A DNA stretch of 64,000 bases, from contig JAEUSB010000046.1 of the NCBI GenBank assembly GCA_016788865.1, positions 1-64,000 on the forward strand, written 5' to 3'. The DNA is from Leptospirales bacterium. Lineage in GTDB: Bacteria > Spirochaetota > Leptospiria > Leptospirales > Leptonemataceae. The notes under the pieces are model-generated. The model searched no databases and was not told where the DNA came from. It saw only the letters and a program-made list of their open reading frames with translations. The position numbers and the translations under genes were made by a program. Below are positions 1 to 8,568 of this stretch, piece by piece (within the stretch, counting starts at the first letter, position 1; every line of letters starts with the position of its first letter).

Positions 1-790
1 TTTTCCAGTATGCAACAGCCCTGTCGTAGTCTGCGCCCTTTGGTCCAAAGTCGCGATTTTTTAGGTATTCAAATGTAACTTCATCCGGGGCAATCAGACC
101 GGCCCGCGCGCCGGCTTCAATGCTCATGTTGCAAATGGTCATTCTGCCTTCCATTGAAAGACGTCGAATAGCCTCACCGGCGTACTCGATCACGGAACCC
201 TGACCACCTGTGGTACCAATCTTCCCAATGATATAGAGCACGATGTCTTTAGGAGTAATCCCTTTGCCCAATTCACCGTTTACCTGAATGAGCATGTTCT
301 TTGATTTTGGATGAACGAGAGTCTGCGTTGCGAGTACATGCTCGACTTCGCTCGTTCCGATCCCAAACGCCAGCGCGCCAAAAGCGCCGTGCGTGCTCGT
401 ATGCGAATCTCCGCAAACGATTGTGGTTCCTGGAAGTGTAATTCCCATTTCAGGACCAATGATATGGACAATTCCCTGATCTGGATTTCCTAAGTCGAAC
501 AGGCGGATTCCCCAATCTTTGCAATTCTTCGCCAGGGTTTCCATCTGGATACGTGATAACTCGCCTGCGGCACCGTAGTCACGAGAACGGGTGGAAACGT
601 TATGATCCATGGTTGCGAATGTGAGGTCCGGTCTGCGAACTTTGCGACCGGAATTGCGAATGCCCTCAAAGGCTTGAGGAGACGTGACTTCGTGGACCAG
701 ATGCCGGTCGATATAAATGAGCGCCGATTCTTCATCCTCATGGACGATATGCGATTGGCGGATCTTGTCGTATAGTGTGCGCGGGTTCAT
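1..790 (-). CDS. leuC: 3-isopropylmalate dehydratase large subunit (5' part, cut by window edge)
   Basis: The large subunit of isopropylmalate isomerase carries a 4Fe-4S aconitase-type domain and interconverts 2- and 3-isopropylmalate in leucine synthesis. The frame runs from the ATG at 790 to the window edge, giving about 263 N-terminal residues. The start [10 protein letters not shown] and the stretches [32 protein letters not shown] and [15 protein letters not shown] are hallmark LeuC sequence. The cysteine in VCGDSHT is the first cluster ligand; the other two lie beyond the window. The gene diverges from the FecR-domain lipoprotein gene with about 126 bases between starts. Identity is very secure; leuD is expected further left but is not visible. 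Confidence 0.96.
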   Translation of the reverse strand, partial: MNPRTLYDKIRQSHIVHEDEESALIYIDRHLVHEVTSPQAFEGIRNSGRKVRRPDLTFATMDHNVSTRSRDYGAAGELSRIQMETLAKNCKDWGIRLFDLGNPDQGIVHIIGPEMGITLPGTTIVCGDSHTSTHGAFGALAFGIGTSEVEHVLATQTLVHPKSKNMLIQVNGELGKGITPKDIVLYIIGKIGTTGGQGSVIEYAGEAIRRLSMEGRMTICNMSIEAGARAGLIAPDEVTFEYLKNRDFGPKGADYDRAVAYWK

Positions 791-916
791 GCTTTTATCC
801 AGATTCTGTTGGAATCTCCATTCATAAAGGGAATTTCATGGGGAGATGCAAAGTTTTTTGCGACCTGCTCCTGGATTAAGGATGGACATAGACCTTCCCC
901 GAACCCGTTTAAGATT

Positions 917-1603
917 ATGCTGAAGGCCAAATTCCTCCTCATACTTACAATGGCGGCATTGCTCACATGCCAGAAATCCGAGTCGCGGCTTTCCAGGATC
1001 ACGTTCGCGCGCGGTGAGATTTTTCTAATCCGTGGGGGCAGCAGTCCGGTTCCCATCGAGGCAGGTGCCATCCTTCAGCATAAGGATACGCTCCGCACCG
1101 GAAAAGATTCCTACGCCGAAGTGATGGTCCAGAATGTGGGCCTGTTTCGACTCTCGGAAAACTCCGAGTTGAACATGGAAGAGCTACAGGCCAATGATAA
1201 GACAATCATCCGCCTCGATAAAGGTAAGGCTGGCTTCTTCCTGTTAAAACTAATTCCCAACCAGCAGGTTGGTATCAAGTTACCCACGGCTGTGGCAGGA
1301 GTCCGGGGAACCAGGTTCCTGGCTTCCGCCGATGGAGCGTCCAAGGTCGCCCTCTTCGGTGGCGCCGTTCAGGTTGAAAACGAGCAAAAGCAATCTGTTG
1401 TCCTGGACAAACCGGGTGAAGTGAAACTGAAGAAAGGCGACACACTCGACAGCAGTAGCCTCAAACCACTGAGTGCAGAATCAATTGCAGAGATGAAGAA
1501 ACTAGAGGAATTGTTGCCACTCGATCTTCAAAAGGTCCCAACTGACGCTGCAAGCACTCCTGAATTTCGGATGCCATCCGGTTCTGATTTGAAGAAACCC
1601 TGA
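917..1603 (+). CDS. FecR-domain lipoprotein
   Basis: A 228-residue protein if the ATG at 917 is used. This start places a signal peptide directly at the N-terminus with a spirochaete-like lipobox L-L-T-C at Cys18. A longer frame opens at 809, but its extra residues look non-coding. The middle (about 55-175) is a FecR-type beta domain, with the motif TAVAGVRGTRFLA followed by a GGAVQVENE segment. FecR domains act as envelope sensors or ligand-binding modules, and leptospires have many FecR lipoproteins. No strong Shine-Dalgarno site is visible. The stop codon overlaps the start of the hybrid kinase gene by one base, so the two are probably translated together and may form one sensory unit. Ligand unknown. 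Confidence 0.8.
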   Translation: MLKAKFLLILTMAALLTCQKSESRLSRITFARGEIFLIRGGSSPVPIEAGAILQHKDTLRTGKDSYAEVMVQNVGLFRLSENSELNMEELQANDKTIIRLDKGKAGFFLLKLIPNQQVGIKLPTAVAGVRGTRFLASADGASKVALFGGAVQVENEQKQSVVLDKPGEVKLKKGDTLDSSSLKPLSAESIAEMKKLEELLPLDLQKVPTDAASTPEFRMPSGSDLKKP

Positions 1604-3666
1604 TGGCCAAACGATCCGGAACACAGCTGCTGAAGAAGTACAATAACGCGCTCTATCCTTCCGGGATTTTGCTCGTCGTGTTCCTGGGTCTTTCCATTGC
1701 GTTCTTCTTGATTTCTTCTGAAAGTGTATCGCGTCAGGTGCGCGAAGCTTTCCATCTAACTGTGAGCTTTGAGGCTGATGCCATTAACAAAAGCGTTCGC
1801 GCGCACTCCGCGGCCCTGAAGCGCACAGGGCCGATTATCCACGCCTTTCTTGCCCGCGGCATGATTGGAGATATCAGTGAGGCTATGCAAACGGAATCTT
1901 TTTCGCGAGAGTTTCCGGGGTTTGTCGCTATCGACTACCTGGATGCGCAGGGAAAGTTGACGATTCGCGCGTACCCGGAGGCATCCAATCTCGACACGTT
2001 AGCGGCCCTTGAAGGAGCAGACCTTTCATGGCAAGACGTGCAGGATGCGATCCCGGCTGCTCGAGCCTCCAATGGTCCGGTTGCGGTGGGTAAAATTCGT
2101 GGCTCCGGGGATTTCTTTCTACTGTGCGCAATCAAATCCAAACGTCAAGTCGCCGGGTATACCCTTACACAGTTTAGTCTTGCAAGAATGATCCGTGAAC
2201 TATTCCAGGAACGTGCTGTCTACAGCCTCGATCCAATGACGAGCGGTTCCACAGGTTATTTCGAAGTAGTGACCATCGAAATCGCCGGCACAAAAAAGCA
2301 TCTCTACTTTCCAATGCCAGAGGATTTTGAGGGATCGGCGGCCAAGAGCATGCCGTATCTCATATTGCTCGGTGGTGGGATTATCTCCGTCCTGCTGTTT
2401 CTGGTATTTCGATCCCTGACAAGCGCACGAAACAGAGCACTTGAGCTTGCCGAGAAGATGACGGAAGACCTGCGCAAAGCGACAACAGCTGCTGTTGCGG
2501 CAAATCAGGCCAAGTCAGAGTTTCTGGCAAGCATGAGCCATGAAATTAGAAATCCTATTAACGTCATTATTGGGATGAGCGAGATACTTGCCGGAATGAG
2601 TCTGGCAGAACAACAAAAGAAATACCTGGATACGCTGCAAAATGCAGGCGAACATCTGCTCGGACTGATCAATGATATTCTGGATCTTTCACGAATAGAA
2701 TCCGGCCAGCTGGAGCTCGAAACAATTCCTTTTGACCTGGCCGGCGCTTTCGATCAGGCATTTGAATTGTATAAATTCCGGGCAATGGAAAAGAAGATTG
2801 GCTTTGTCCAGGAAATCGATCCGGCGCTTCCGAAGAACGTACTCGGTGATCCGGTTCGACTAAAACAGATCCTCGTAAATCTCCTGGGCAATGCGTTCAA
2901 GTTTACCCGTGAAGGGCAGATCACTATCTCTGCGAAACTCATTTCCTTAGACGATGGCCTTGCGACCATTGAAGCCAGCGTGCGCGATACCGGGATCGGC
3001 ATTCCCGCAAGCAAACAGGCAGCGATTTTCGACAAGTTTACGCAAGTGGACGCAAGTACCACGCGACGGTTTGGTGGCACCGGACTCGGCCTTGCAATCT
3101 GTAAGCGCCTGACGGAACTCATGGGGGGCCGAATTCATGTGGAAAGCGAGGAAGGTCAGGGCTCGCGCTTCATCTTTACAACGTCCTTTAAACTCGCCCC
3201 GGGCGAGCCAGGGCAAAGCCAGCCCCAGGGAACGAGGGCCGCCGTTTCCAACGAGGCGCCAGCAGACAAACTGCGAATCTTACTCGCTGAAGATTCTCCG
3301 GATAACAGGAGCGTTCTGTCTGTGTTTTTGCGCGACCTGCCGCATGAACTTGCCGTCGCGGAGAACGGTGCAGAAGCGCTGGATCAATTCAAGCAACAAC
3401 GATTCGATCTTGTGCTAATGGACAATCAAATGCCAGTAATGGACGGACTCACGGCCGTTCGAGAAATCAGGAGCTGGGAAAGAGCCAACGGAAGAAAGCC
3501 CACTACGATTCTGGCACTGACTGCTGACTCGATGAAAAGCGATATTGAAAACTCGCTCGCGGCGGGCTGTGACGGTCACCTGACCAAGCCGGTGCGGAAA
3601 GCTGTCCTACTTGAAGCGGTCAGAAAGCACACGAACGTTACTTCCCCTGGTACTGGCCATCCTTGA
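1603..3666 (+). CDS. Hybrid sensor histidine kinase with C-terminal receiver
   Basis: A 687-residue membrane kinase. TM1 lies at about 20-38, an extracytoplasmic sensor region of about 210 residues follows, and TM2 is at about 252-272. The HisKA domain has the phospho-accepting His313 in SMSHEIRNPIN. The HATPase has the N box near 425-435, DTGIGI near 462 and GGTGLGLAIC near 491. The C-terminal receiver (about 557-680) has phospho-accepting Asp607 in LVLMDNQMPVMDG and a conserved Lys near TKPV. The start ATG overlaps the TGA of the FecR lipoprotein gene, suggesting coupling and a shared signal. There is no separate response regulator or HPt gene nearby, so phosphate must leave through a distant partner. 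The 3' end overlaps the convergent MORN gene by 29 bases. Confidence 0.93.
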   Translation: MAKRSGTQLLKKYNNALYPSGILLVVFLGLSIAFFLISSESVSRQVREAFHLTVSFEADAINKSVRAHSAALKRTGPIIHAFLARGMIGDISEAMQTESFSREFPGFVAIDYLDAQGKLTIRAYPEASNLDTLAALEGADLSWQDVQDAIPAARASNGPVAVGKIRGSGDFFLLCAIKSKRQVAGYTLTQFSLARMIRELFQERAVYSLDPMTSGSTGYFEVVTIEIAGTKKHLYFPMPEDFEGSAAKSMPYLILLGGGIISVLLFLVFRSLTSARNRALELAEKMTEDLRKATTAAVAANQAKSEFLASMSHEIRNPINVIIGMSEILAGMSLAEQQKKYLDTLQNAGEHLLGLINDILDLSRIESGQLELETIPFDLAGAFDQAFELYKFRAMEKKIGFVQEIDPALPKNVLGDPVRLKQILVNLLGNAFKFTREGQITISAKLISLDDGLATIEASVRDTGIGIPASKQAAIFDKFTQVDASTTRRFGGTGLGLAICKRLTELMGGRIHVESEEGQGSRFIFTTSFKLAPGEPGQSQPQGTRAAVSNEAPADKLRILLAEDSPDNRSVLSVFLRDLPHELAVAENGAEALDQFKQQRFDLVLMDNQMPVMDGLTAVREIRSWERANGRKPTTILALTADSMKSDIENSLAAGCDGHLTKPVRKAVLLEAVRKHTNVTSPGTGHP

Positions 3667-4699
3667 ACATCCCCTCCTGAACCGTTCCATCCTTGAACCG
3701 GAGTACGCCCTTCCCGTTGAATTTCCCATCACGAAACTCGCCCTCATAGACAGTGCCTGAAGAAAATGTGTACTTTCCGTTTCCGTGTGGATTGCCATTC
3801 TTAAACTCACCAATGTATCGGGTCCCGGTTTTGGTGCTCAGGTCTCCCTTTCCCGCATAACGTCCCTTTTCCCAACCACCGGTGTAGGTAAGCGTCGAAT
3901 CTTCCAGCTTCCCCTCTCCCTGAAATAATCCTTCTTTGAAACCGCCCTTGTACTTTCTACCATCCGTTCCGTTGAATTCCCCATCGCCGTCAAATAGACC
4001 AGAAACGAATCCTCCGGAGTAGGTAGCGCCATCCTTCCATTTGAAATTCCCGGTCCCTGTCGGTTGACCCAGCGTACAGGAACCATCGTACGAGTTCCCA
4101 TTTGCAAAACGAATCTTGCATGCGCCCTCGGGCAGACCATTTTTCCAGGACCCTTCTACTTCCGTTCCGTCTGCAAAACGAGCGACGCCCGGGCCTGCTG
4201 CTCGACCCTGCGCGAATTCTCCCTTGAAGGAACTCGTAGCACCCTTGAACGTTCCAGGTCCATGCGCTTTTCCATCACGAAACGATCCTTCGAAAGTTCC
4301 ACGGCCAACCCAGATCGCTTTGCCGGGACCATTCAACCGGCCATTTATGAAATTACCGTCAAAAACATCACCGTTTGCAAAACGAAGAACACCCTTACCG
4401 GATATCCTGCCCTGCGCCCATTGACCTACGTAATTTGCGCGCCCTGGCCAAACGCGTTTGCCAAATCCGTGCTGCTTCCCGGAAACAAAGTTTCCTTCAA
4501 AGGTACCGCCGTCTGCGTACCGAATAGATCCCTGACCTTCTGGCATTCCCTTCTTAAAAGTGGCTATCAGCCGATTGCCGTCAGGAAACAATCGCGTCCC
4601 GGCACCGTTCACGCATTCGCCTTGAACGCATCCCGGCTCTTCGGCAAGAGCCGGCCCGGCCAGAAACAAACCAATGAAAACCAGGAGCAGAATCTGCAT
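3638..4699 (-). CDS. Secreted MORN-repeat protein
   Basis: A 353-residue protein with a clear signal peptide (MQILLLVFIGLFLAGPALA, cleavage after ALA) followed by about fourteen tandem MORN repeats of roughly 23 residues with the pattern Y/F-x-G-x-F-x-x-G-x-x-x-G-x-G. The repeats fill almost the entire mature protein. MORN repeats form extended beta-hairpin arrays that bind lipid or protein partners; no enzyme domain is visible. The periodic coding makes long antisense frames that should be ignored. The gene converges on the hybrid kinase and overlaps its end. CAGGAA lies upstream of the ATG as a modest ribosome binding site. The role is unknown; a surface or periplasmic scaffold is an inference. 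Confidence 0.85.
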   Translation of the reverse strand: MQILLLVFIGLFLAGPALAEEPGCVQGECVNGAGTRLFPDGNRLIATFKKGMPEGQGSIRYADGGTFEGNFVSGKQHGFGKRVWPGRANYVGQWAQGRISGKGVLRFANGDVFDGNFINGRLNGPGKAIWVGRGTFEGSFRDGKAHGPGTFKGATSSFKGEFAQGRAAGPGVARFADGTEVEGSWKNGLPEGACKIRFANGNSYDGSCTLGQPTGTGNFKWKDGATYSGGFVSGLFDGDGEFNGTDGRKYKGGFKEGLFQGEGKLEDSTLTYTGGWEKGRYAGKGDLSTKTGTRYIGEFKNGNPHGNGKYTFSSGTVYEGEFRDGKFNGKGVLRFKDGTVQEGMFKDGQYQGK

Positions 4700-4748
4700 T
4701 CCGTGCGAGGTTCCTGAGCCGGGTCAAAAAGTCAAGACTCCAAGATAT

Positions 4749-5066
4749 TCAGAGAGTCTTTCGCAAGGCCTCGCCAAAGTCCAGATAGAAAGTGGCCCCC
4801 TGCCCCGGCCCGGCCGATTCGCTCCAAATATGCCCGTTGTGAAGCTCCATGATACGCCGCGCGATCACCAATCCCATTCCGGCCCCCTCCGAGGAAGGAT
4901 CGAGCTTCTCGAACAGGCCGAATATCCGTTCTGAATAGCCCGGTTCAAATCCTGCCCCGTTGTCTCTAATGAAGATGAGACTACCTTGCGTCCCCAGTTC
5001 GATCAAAGGATGCGGGTGAACGGCAGAAAATTTTGCCGCATTCAATAAGACGATGCGAAAAGCCTC
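4749..5066 (-). pseudogene. Remnant of a histidine kinase ATPase domain
   Basis: This frame encodes only the last part of a GHKL ATPase domain. It has the tail of an N box (RIVLLNAAKFS), the G1 box DNGAGFEPG, an F box GLFEKL and the G2 box GAGMGLVIARRIMELHNG, with a usual kinase C-terminus. The resemblance is to phytochrome-like kinases. There is no HisKA, sensor or membrane part: upstream the frame hits a stop at 5067-5069, just after the chemoreceptor gene ends. A TTG at 5045 could start a 98-residue product, but it would miss the first ATP-binding helix. I read it as the 3' remnant of a deleted kinase gene. A live small GHKL protein is possible but unlikely. Confidence 0.72.
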
Positions 5067-5071
5067 TCACC

Positions 5072-6658
5072 TCAAGTTTTGAAACGGCTGAGCGAAGTTT
5101 CAAGGTGCCTGGCCATTCCGTTTAACGTCTCTGCAAGGTCTGCGATTCGCGTGGCTTCTGCCGCTCCTTCCATAATCGCCTGAGAAACGCCAGCAACGTT
5201 GCGTGCTACCTCAGTGGATACTGTTGCCGCTGAAGTTGCATTTCGCGATACGTCCGCGGCCGCAATGGATTGCTCCTCTACAAACGATGCTACCGCGCTG
5301 TTGACCTCGTTAACCTTGTGGATTACCTGCGTTATTGAATCAATGGCGCTTACCGTTTCCTGGGTTGACCGTTGAATGGTCTCAATCCTTGAACGAATTT
5401 CTTCTGACGAATCACCCGTCTGTCCTGCCAGCTCCTTCACCTGTGCTGCCACGACCGCAAATCGCATCCCGGCCTGACCGGCATCCGCCGCCTCAATTGC
5501 CGCATTGAGTGATAACAAGTTTGTCTGATCGGCAATATCAACAATAGAGTCGATCACCTTTCCAATCTGTTGGGCGTTTTGACCGAGTTCTTGAACAATC
5601 GAATTTGCCGCGCCGGTTCGAGAACTCGCTTCACTGGCAACAATCGCGGCATCACCCGAACGACGTGCCACTTCACGGACAGATATTGACATTTGTTCAA
5701 TGGAGCTTGAAACAACTTCAATGTTCTGGTTCAACTGCGTAGATGCAGCCGCAATCGACTGTGTTTGGACCGACATCTCCTCAGTCCCCGACGACAGCGT
5801 ATGGCTAGCCTCGGAAAGTTTTTCTGCGACGCCTCTGGTTGCTGTCACGCTACTGGCTACTTCGCGAACGATTTCAGCGGTGCTTTCGAGAAACTTATCG
5901 AGGGCTCTGGCAAGTCTACCGAGTTCATCTTTGCTGTTGAGGGCTACGCGACGCGTCAGGTCCCCGTTTCCCTCTGCAACATCCTCGACCCTGGAAATAA
6001 TGAGGTGAAGTGGACCAAGGATGCTACGGGCAATGAGTAAGGTCAATCCTACTCCCACCAACAAGGTCAGGAGGGAAATTGCAATTACGGACTTAACCAT
6101 GATATCCACCTGGTTATCATTGATCTTACTCTGCTCTGTTGCGATGTGATCGTACCCTTCCGCTTTCTTATCCATCTGATCGTATAGCACCTTCACTTTC
6201 TCGCGCGCAGCTTCAAAGGCGTCTCTGGCCTTTGCCTGATCAAAATCCCGATCGGCTTTGATCCGCGCGTAATTGCTTTCAATCGCATCTTTGTAGTCGA
6301 GCCCCGCGGTTTTAATGCGATCGAGCGCGATGCGGTCTTCGGGAGTAGTCAATGCAACCATATCAGCCAGCGTCGTTTCGAATTCCTTGTACTGCTTTGT
6401 CCAGGCATCGTATTGCTCGGCTAATTTCTCCGTGCCAACTGCGAGCCTGAGGTCCGTAGTTAGTTTCCGCATGTTACCGAGATTGCCTGCTGCATGTCCG
6501 CATTTATACGCAAGGTTTCTGTAAGTGCCCTGGACTTTTCCCGCTTCCACGATTGTCCGCACCTGGAATAACATAAATCCGATCATCGCGAGAAGCAGGA
6601 AGGCCACGATTGCGGGAATAGAATAGAGCCGGCCGCTGATTGAAAATCGACTTACCAT
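5072..6658 (-). CDS. Methyl-accepting chemotaxis protein
   Basis: A 528-residue chemoreceptor. TM1 is at about 13-32, a four-helix-bundle-like periplasmic sensor spans about 33-188, TM2 is at about 190-212, HAMP covers about 213-265, and a long coiled-coil signalling domain follows. The hairpin tip, which binds CheW and CheA, is at about 376-410 and reads DQTNLLSLNAAIEAADAG; the more usual sequence has AARAGE there, so the tip is slightly unusual. No CheR-docking pentapeptide is seen at the C-terminus (FKT end). The ATG has a strong GGAGGG site (6669-6674) and a matching promoter upstream, so it is probably a single-gene transcript. The ligand cannot be read from the sequence. Confidence 0.94.
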   Translation of the reverse strand: MVSRFSISGRLYSIPAIVAFLLLAMIGFMLFQVRTIVEAGKVQGTYRNLAYKCGHAAGNLGNMRKLTTDLRLAVGTEKLAEQYDAWTKQYKEFETTLADMVALTTPEDRIALDRIKTAGLDYKDAIESNYARIKADRDFDQAKARDAFEAAREKVKVLYDQMDKKAEGYDHIATEQSKINDNQVDIMVKSVIAISLLTLLVGVGLTLLIARSILGPLHLIISRVEDVAEGNGDLTRRVALNSKDELGRLARALDKFLESTAEIVREVASSVTATRGVAEKLSEASHTLSSGTEEMSVQTQSIAAASTQLNQNIEVVSSSIEQMSISVREVARRSGDAAIVASEASSRTGAANSIVQELGQNAQQIGKVIDSIVDIADQTNLLSLNAAIEAADAGQAGMRFAVVAAQVKELAGQTGDSSEEIRSRIETIQRSTQETVSAIDSITQVIHKVNEVNSAVASFVEEQSIAAADVSRNATSAATVSTEVARNVAGVSQAIMEGAAEATRIADLAETLNGMARHLETSLSRFKT

Positions 6659-6688
6659 ACAATGTTTCCCTCCGGAATTGGAGTCTGG

Positions 6689-6717
6689 TTTTACACAAGA
6701 AGGGAGTAAGGGTCAAA
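6689..6717 (-). promoter_or_regulatory. Sigma-70-type promoter of the chemoreceptor gene
   Basis: Read on the minus strand, TTGACC (6712-6717) and TAAAAC (6689-6694) are separated by exactly 17 bases. The predicted transcription start lies near 6682, leaving a leader of about 25 bases with GGAGGG before the ATG at 6658. Confidence 0.6.
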
Positions 6718-6747
6718 CCAAAAACTCGCGCGTCTTTTAGCCGATTG

Positions 6748-7419
6748 CTAGTGGATATTCTCTCGAACCAACGCGCTCCTTATCATTTGTGCATAGACTT
6801 CCTCAAAATCATGAACCATGCTATTCAAGCCCTCCTGGAGGAGTAGCTCTCGTTGCCTCGGATTGAGCCGCGTTAAGGGATAGAGCCCGGTAGCGACAAT
6901 AACGAGATAGTTGAGCAATTCCATCGCCTCCGCTTCACCGGGACTTGAGAAGAATCGCCTGATGAAGGGAATGAACGATTCAGTGCTGGCACGGACCATG
7001 GCAAACTTGCTTTCGAGCAGGATTGTATCGGAACAGTTTTTCTCAAGGATGGTTCCGGCAATTGATAGTAGCGTCAGCATGGCTTTCTGGTTCACAATGC
7101 CACTTGTCCATTGCTGAACAAATGCTTCAGTCGAGTCATCTTCAGGCCCCGGTGGCGGCATTCTCATCAGGCTCTCCCCGAAAGACCTGATTTCCTCCGC
7201 CAGCAACTTGAGAAATATCTCCTCCTTTGATTGGAAGTACTTGTATAGATTTGCCCTTCCAAAGCTTAACCGGGAGCTGATGTCCGAAAATGAAACCGCT
7301 TCAAAACCATTCTTCAGCAGCAGGGACCGGGCAGCCGCAAGGACCTCCCGAATGCGCGCCTCCTTCTGCTCCGCAGTCCGAGCCCGCTCCCATTCGTGTT
7401 CTGTCTTCGTGCCTTTCAT
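6748..7419 (-). CDS. TetR-family transcriptional regulator
   Basis: A 223-residue regulator. The N-terminal TetR helix-turn-helix lies at about 22-70, with SFSDISSRLSFGRANLYKYF as the recognition region followed by SKEEIFLKLL. The C-terminal ligand-binding part is helical and not assignable to a known effector class. The gene diverges from a short-chain dehydrogenase gene, and the 96-base gap holds a perfect inverted repeat and an extra half site. The simplest model is that it represses the dehydrogenase and itself and is released by a small lipophilic molecule. The repression is inferred from layout; the family assignment is secure. Confidence 0.9.
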   Translation of the reverse strand: MKGTKTEHEWERARTAEQKEARIREVLAAARSLLLKNGFEAVSFSDISSRLSFGRANLYKYFQSKEEIFLKLLAEEIRSFGESLMRMPPPGPEDDSTEAFVQQWTSGIVNQKAMLTLLSIAGTILEKNCSDTILLESKFAMVRASTESFIPFIRRFFSSPGEAEAMELLNYLVIVATGLYPLTRLNPRQRELLLQEGLNSMVHDFEEVYAQMIRSALVRENIH

Positions 7420-7444
7420 TCTACCTCAAACCATTTTTAAATAA

Positions 7445-7473
7445 TTGACGACTCGTCACTTACTTTTCATACT
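7445..7473 (+). promoter_or_regulatory. Likely promoter of the dehydrogenase gene
   Basis: TTGACG (7445-7450) and CATACT (7468-7473) are 17 bases apart. The first GTCACTTA half site (7455-7462) lies inside the spacer and the full palindrome starts 11 bases after the -10 element, where a bound repressor would block initiation. Confidence 0.5.
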
Positions 7474-7483
7474 GCCTACAGAC

Positions 7484-7504
7484 TAAGTGACACTACGTCA
7501 CTTA
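7484..7504. promoter_or_regulatory. Palindromic operator for the TetR regulator
   Basis: TAAGTGAC (7484-7491), a 5-base spacer, and GTCACTTA (7497-7504) form a perfect 8-base inverted repeat. A further GTCACTTA copy sits at 7455-7462, so there are three half sites within 50 bases. Position between a TetR gene and its divergent partner makes it the likely binding site. The palindrome ends just before the GGAGG site (7507-7511) of the dehydrogenase gene. Confidence 0.7.
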
Positions 7505-7515
7505 TCGGAGGAAAG

Positions 7516-8526
7516 ATGAGTTACCAGAAGAAAGAGGTCAAATCCAGGTATTTTCCTGATTTTGAGCAAGATTTACCATCCGTTAAAGGGCGCAATGTTG
7601 TGATTACGGGAACGACTTCAGGCACGGGGAACGTGGCAGCCCGCGTGGCGGCCAGGCTCGGAGCGAAAGTTCTCCTGCTGAACCGCAAATCAGAGCGCGC
7701 GACAAAGTCACTTGCGGAATTGAAGCAGAGCTACCCTCAAGCCGAAATCATCGCTATCGAGTGCGATCTGCAATCTTTTGGCGCGGTCCGCAAAGCGGCC
7801 GACGAAATAAGGCGTCTCTGTCCCGAGGGCGTCCACGTCCTTGCTAACAATGCCGGTGTGATGGCACTGAAAGATGAAGCAACTGCTGACGGTTTTGACG
7901 TTCAAATGCAAACCAATCATCTGTCTCACTTCTTACTCACAAAAGAGCTCATGCCTCTCCTCGAGAAAGCAGCGCAGACGTCAGGCGAAGCAAGAGTCGT
8001 AAACCATTCAAGCATTGCACGGATGAATCCAAAGAAGAATCTCCTCCCGGAATACCTTGAAAAGAAGGGAGGCAAACTCGGCGGTGATGGTGCGAATATC
8101 TTCTTTGGGGGAGCGAGATGGGTGCGCTACGGCCAGACCAAACTCGCCAACGCGGCGTTCACCGCTGCATTGCACCAGAAGTTGCAGGCCAAAGGATCAA
8201 AGGTAAAATCGCTCCTGGCGCATCCTGGGCTTTCGAACACCGGCCTGCAGGTGACTACAGTTCAAGATGGCGGTATGGGAAATTTCTTCACGAACATGTT
8301 CATGAACCTGGGTCAGAGTCAGGAAGACGGAGCCATGGGACTCATCAGTTGCATGTTCAAGCGTGAAGTTCAGTCTGGTGAGTTCTTTGGACCCGGTAGT
8401 GGACCCTATGCGCTCAAAGGAAAGGCTATCTCAATGAAGCTGGAGCCCTTCTATGATAACGAGCCCACGCGAAATCTCCTCTGGCAGAAGAGCTGCGAAG
8501 CAATCGGGGAAGATTTCAAGATCTGA
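7516..8526 (+). CDS. Short-chain dehydrogenase/reductase
   Basis: A 336-residue NAD(P)-dependent oxidoreductase of the SDR superfamily, nearest in look to the retinol dehydrogenase/protochlorophyllide reductase-like group. It shows the Rossmann motif TGTTSGTG (31-38), NNAG (111-114), a serine pair at about 165-166 and the catalytic Y205-x3-K209 in RYGQTKLANAAF. The start is fixed by CGGAGG five bases before the ATG. Control by the divergent TetR gene through the palindrome upstream is likely. The substrate is unknown; a lipophilic alcohol or ketone is a guess from the subgroup. The 3' end nearly meets convergent rpoD. Confidence 0.9.
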   Translation: MSYQKKEVKSRYFPDFEQDLPSVKGRNVVITGTTSGTGNVAARVAARLGAKVLLLNRKSERATKSLAELKQSYPQAEIIAIECDLQSFGAVRKAADEIRRLCPEGVHVLANNAGVMALKDEATADGFDVQMQTNHLSHFLLTKELMPLLEKAAQTSGEARVVNHSSIARMNPKKNLLPEYLEKKGGKLGGDGANIFFGGARWVRYGQTKLANAAFTAALHQKLQAKGSKVKSLLAHPGLSNTGLQVTTVQDGGMGNFFTNMFMNLGQSQEDGAMGLISCMFKREVQSGEFFGPGSGPYALKGKAISMKLEPFYDNEPTRNLLWQKSCEAIGEDFKI

Positions 8527-8568
8527 ATTCGCGGCGACATCAATTCGCCCGGACTACATGGCTTAACG

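Noticed and set aside
4064-4717. A 217-residue plus-strand frame opposite the MORN gene
   Set aside because: It is produced by periodic codons of the MORN repeats on the other strand and has no recognisable domain or ribosome binding site.
4941-4955. A GGTTCAAATCC string resembling a tRNA T arm
   Set aside because: It encodes GAGFEPG of the kinase remnant on the minus strand, and no acceptor, D or anticodon arm is found around it.
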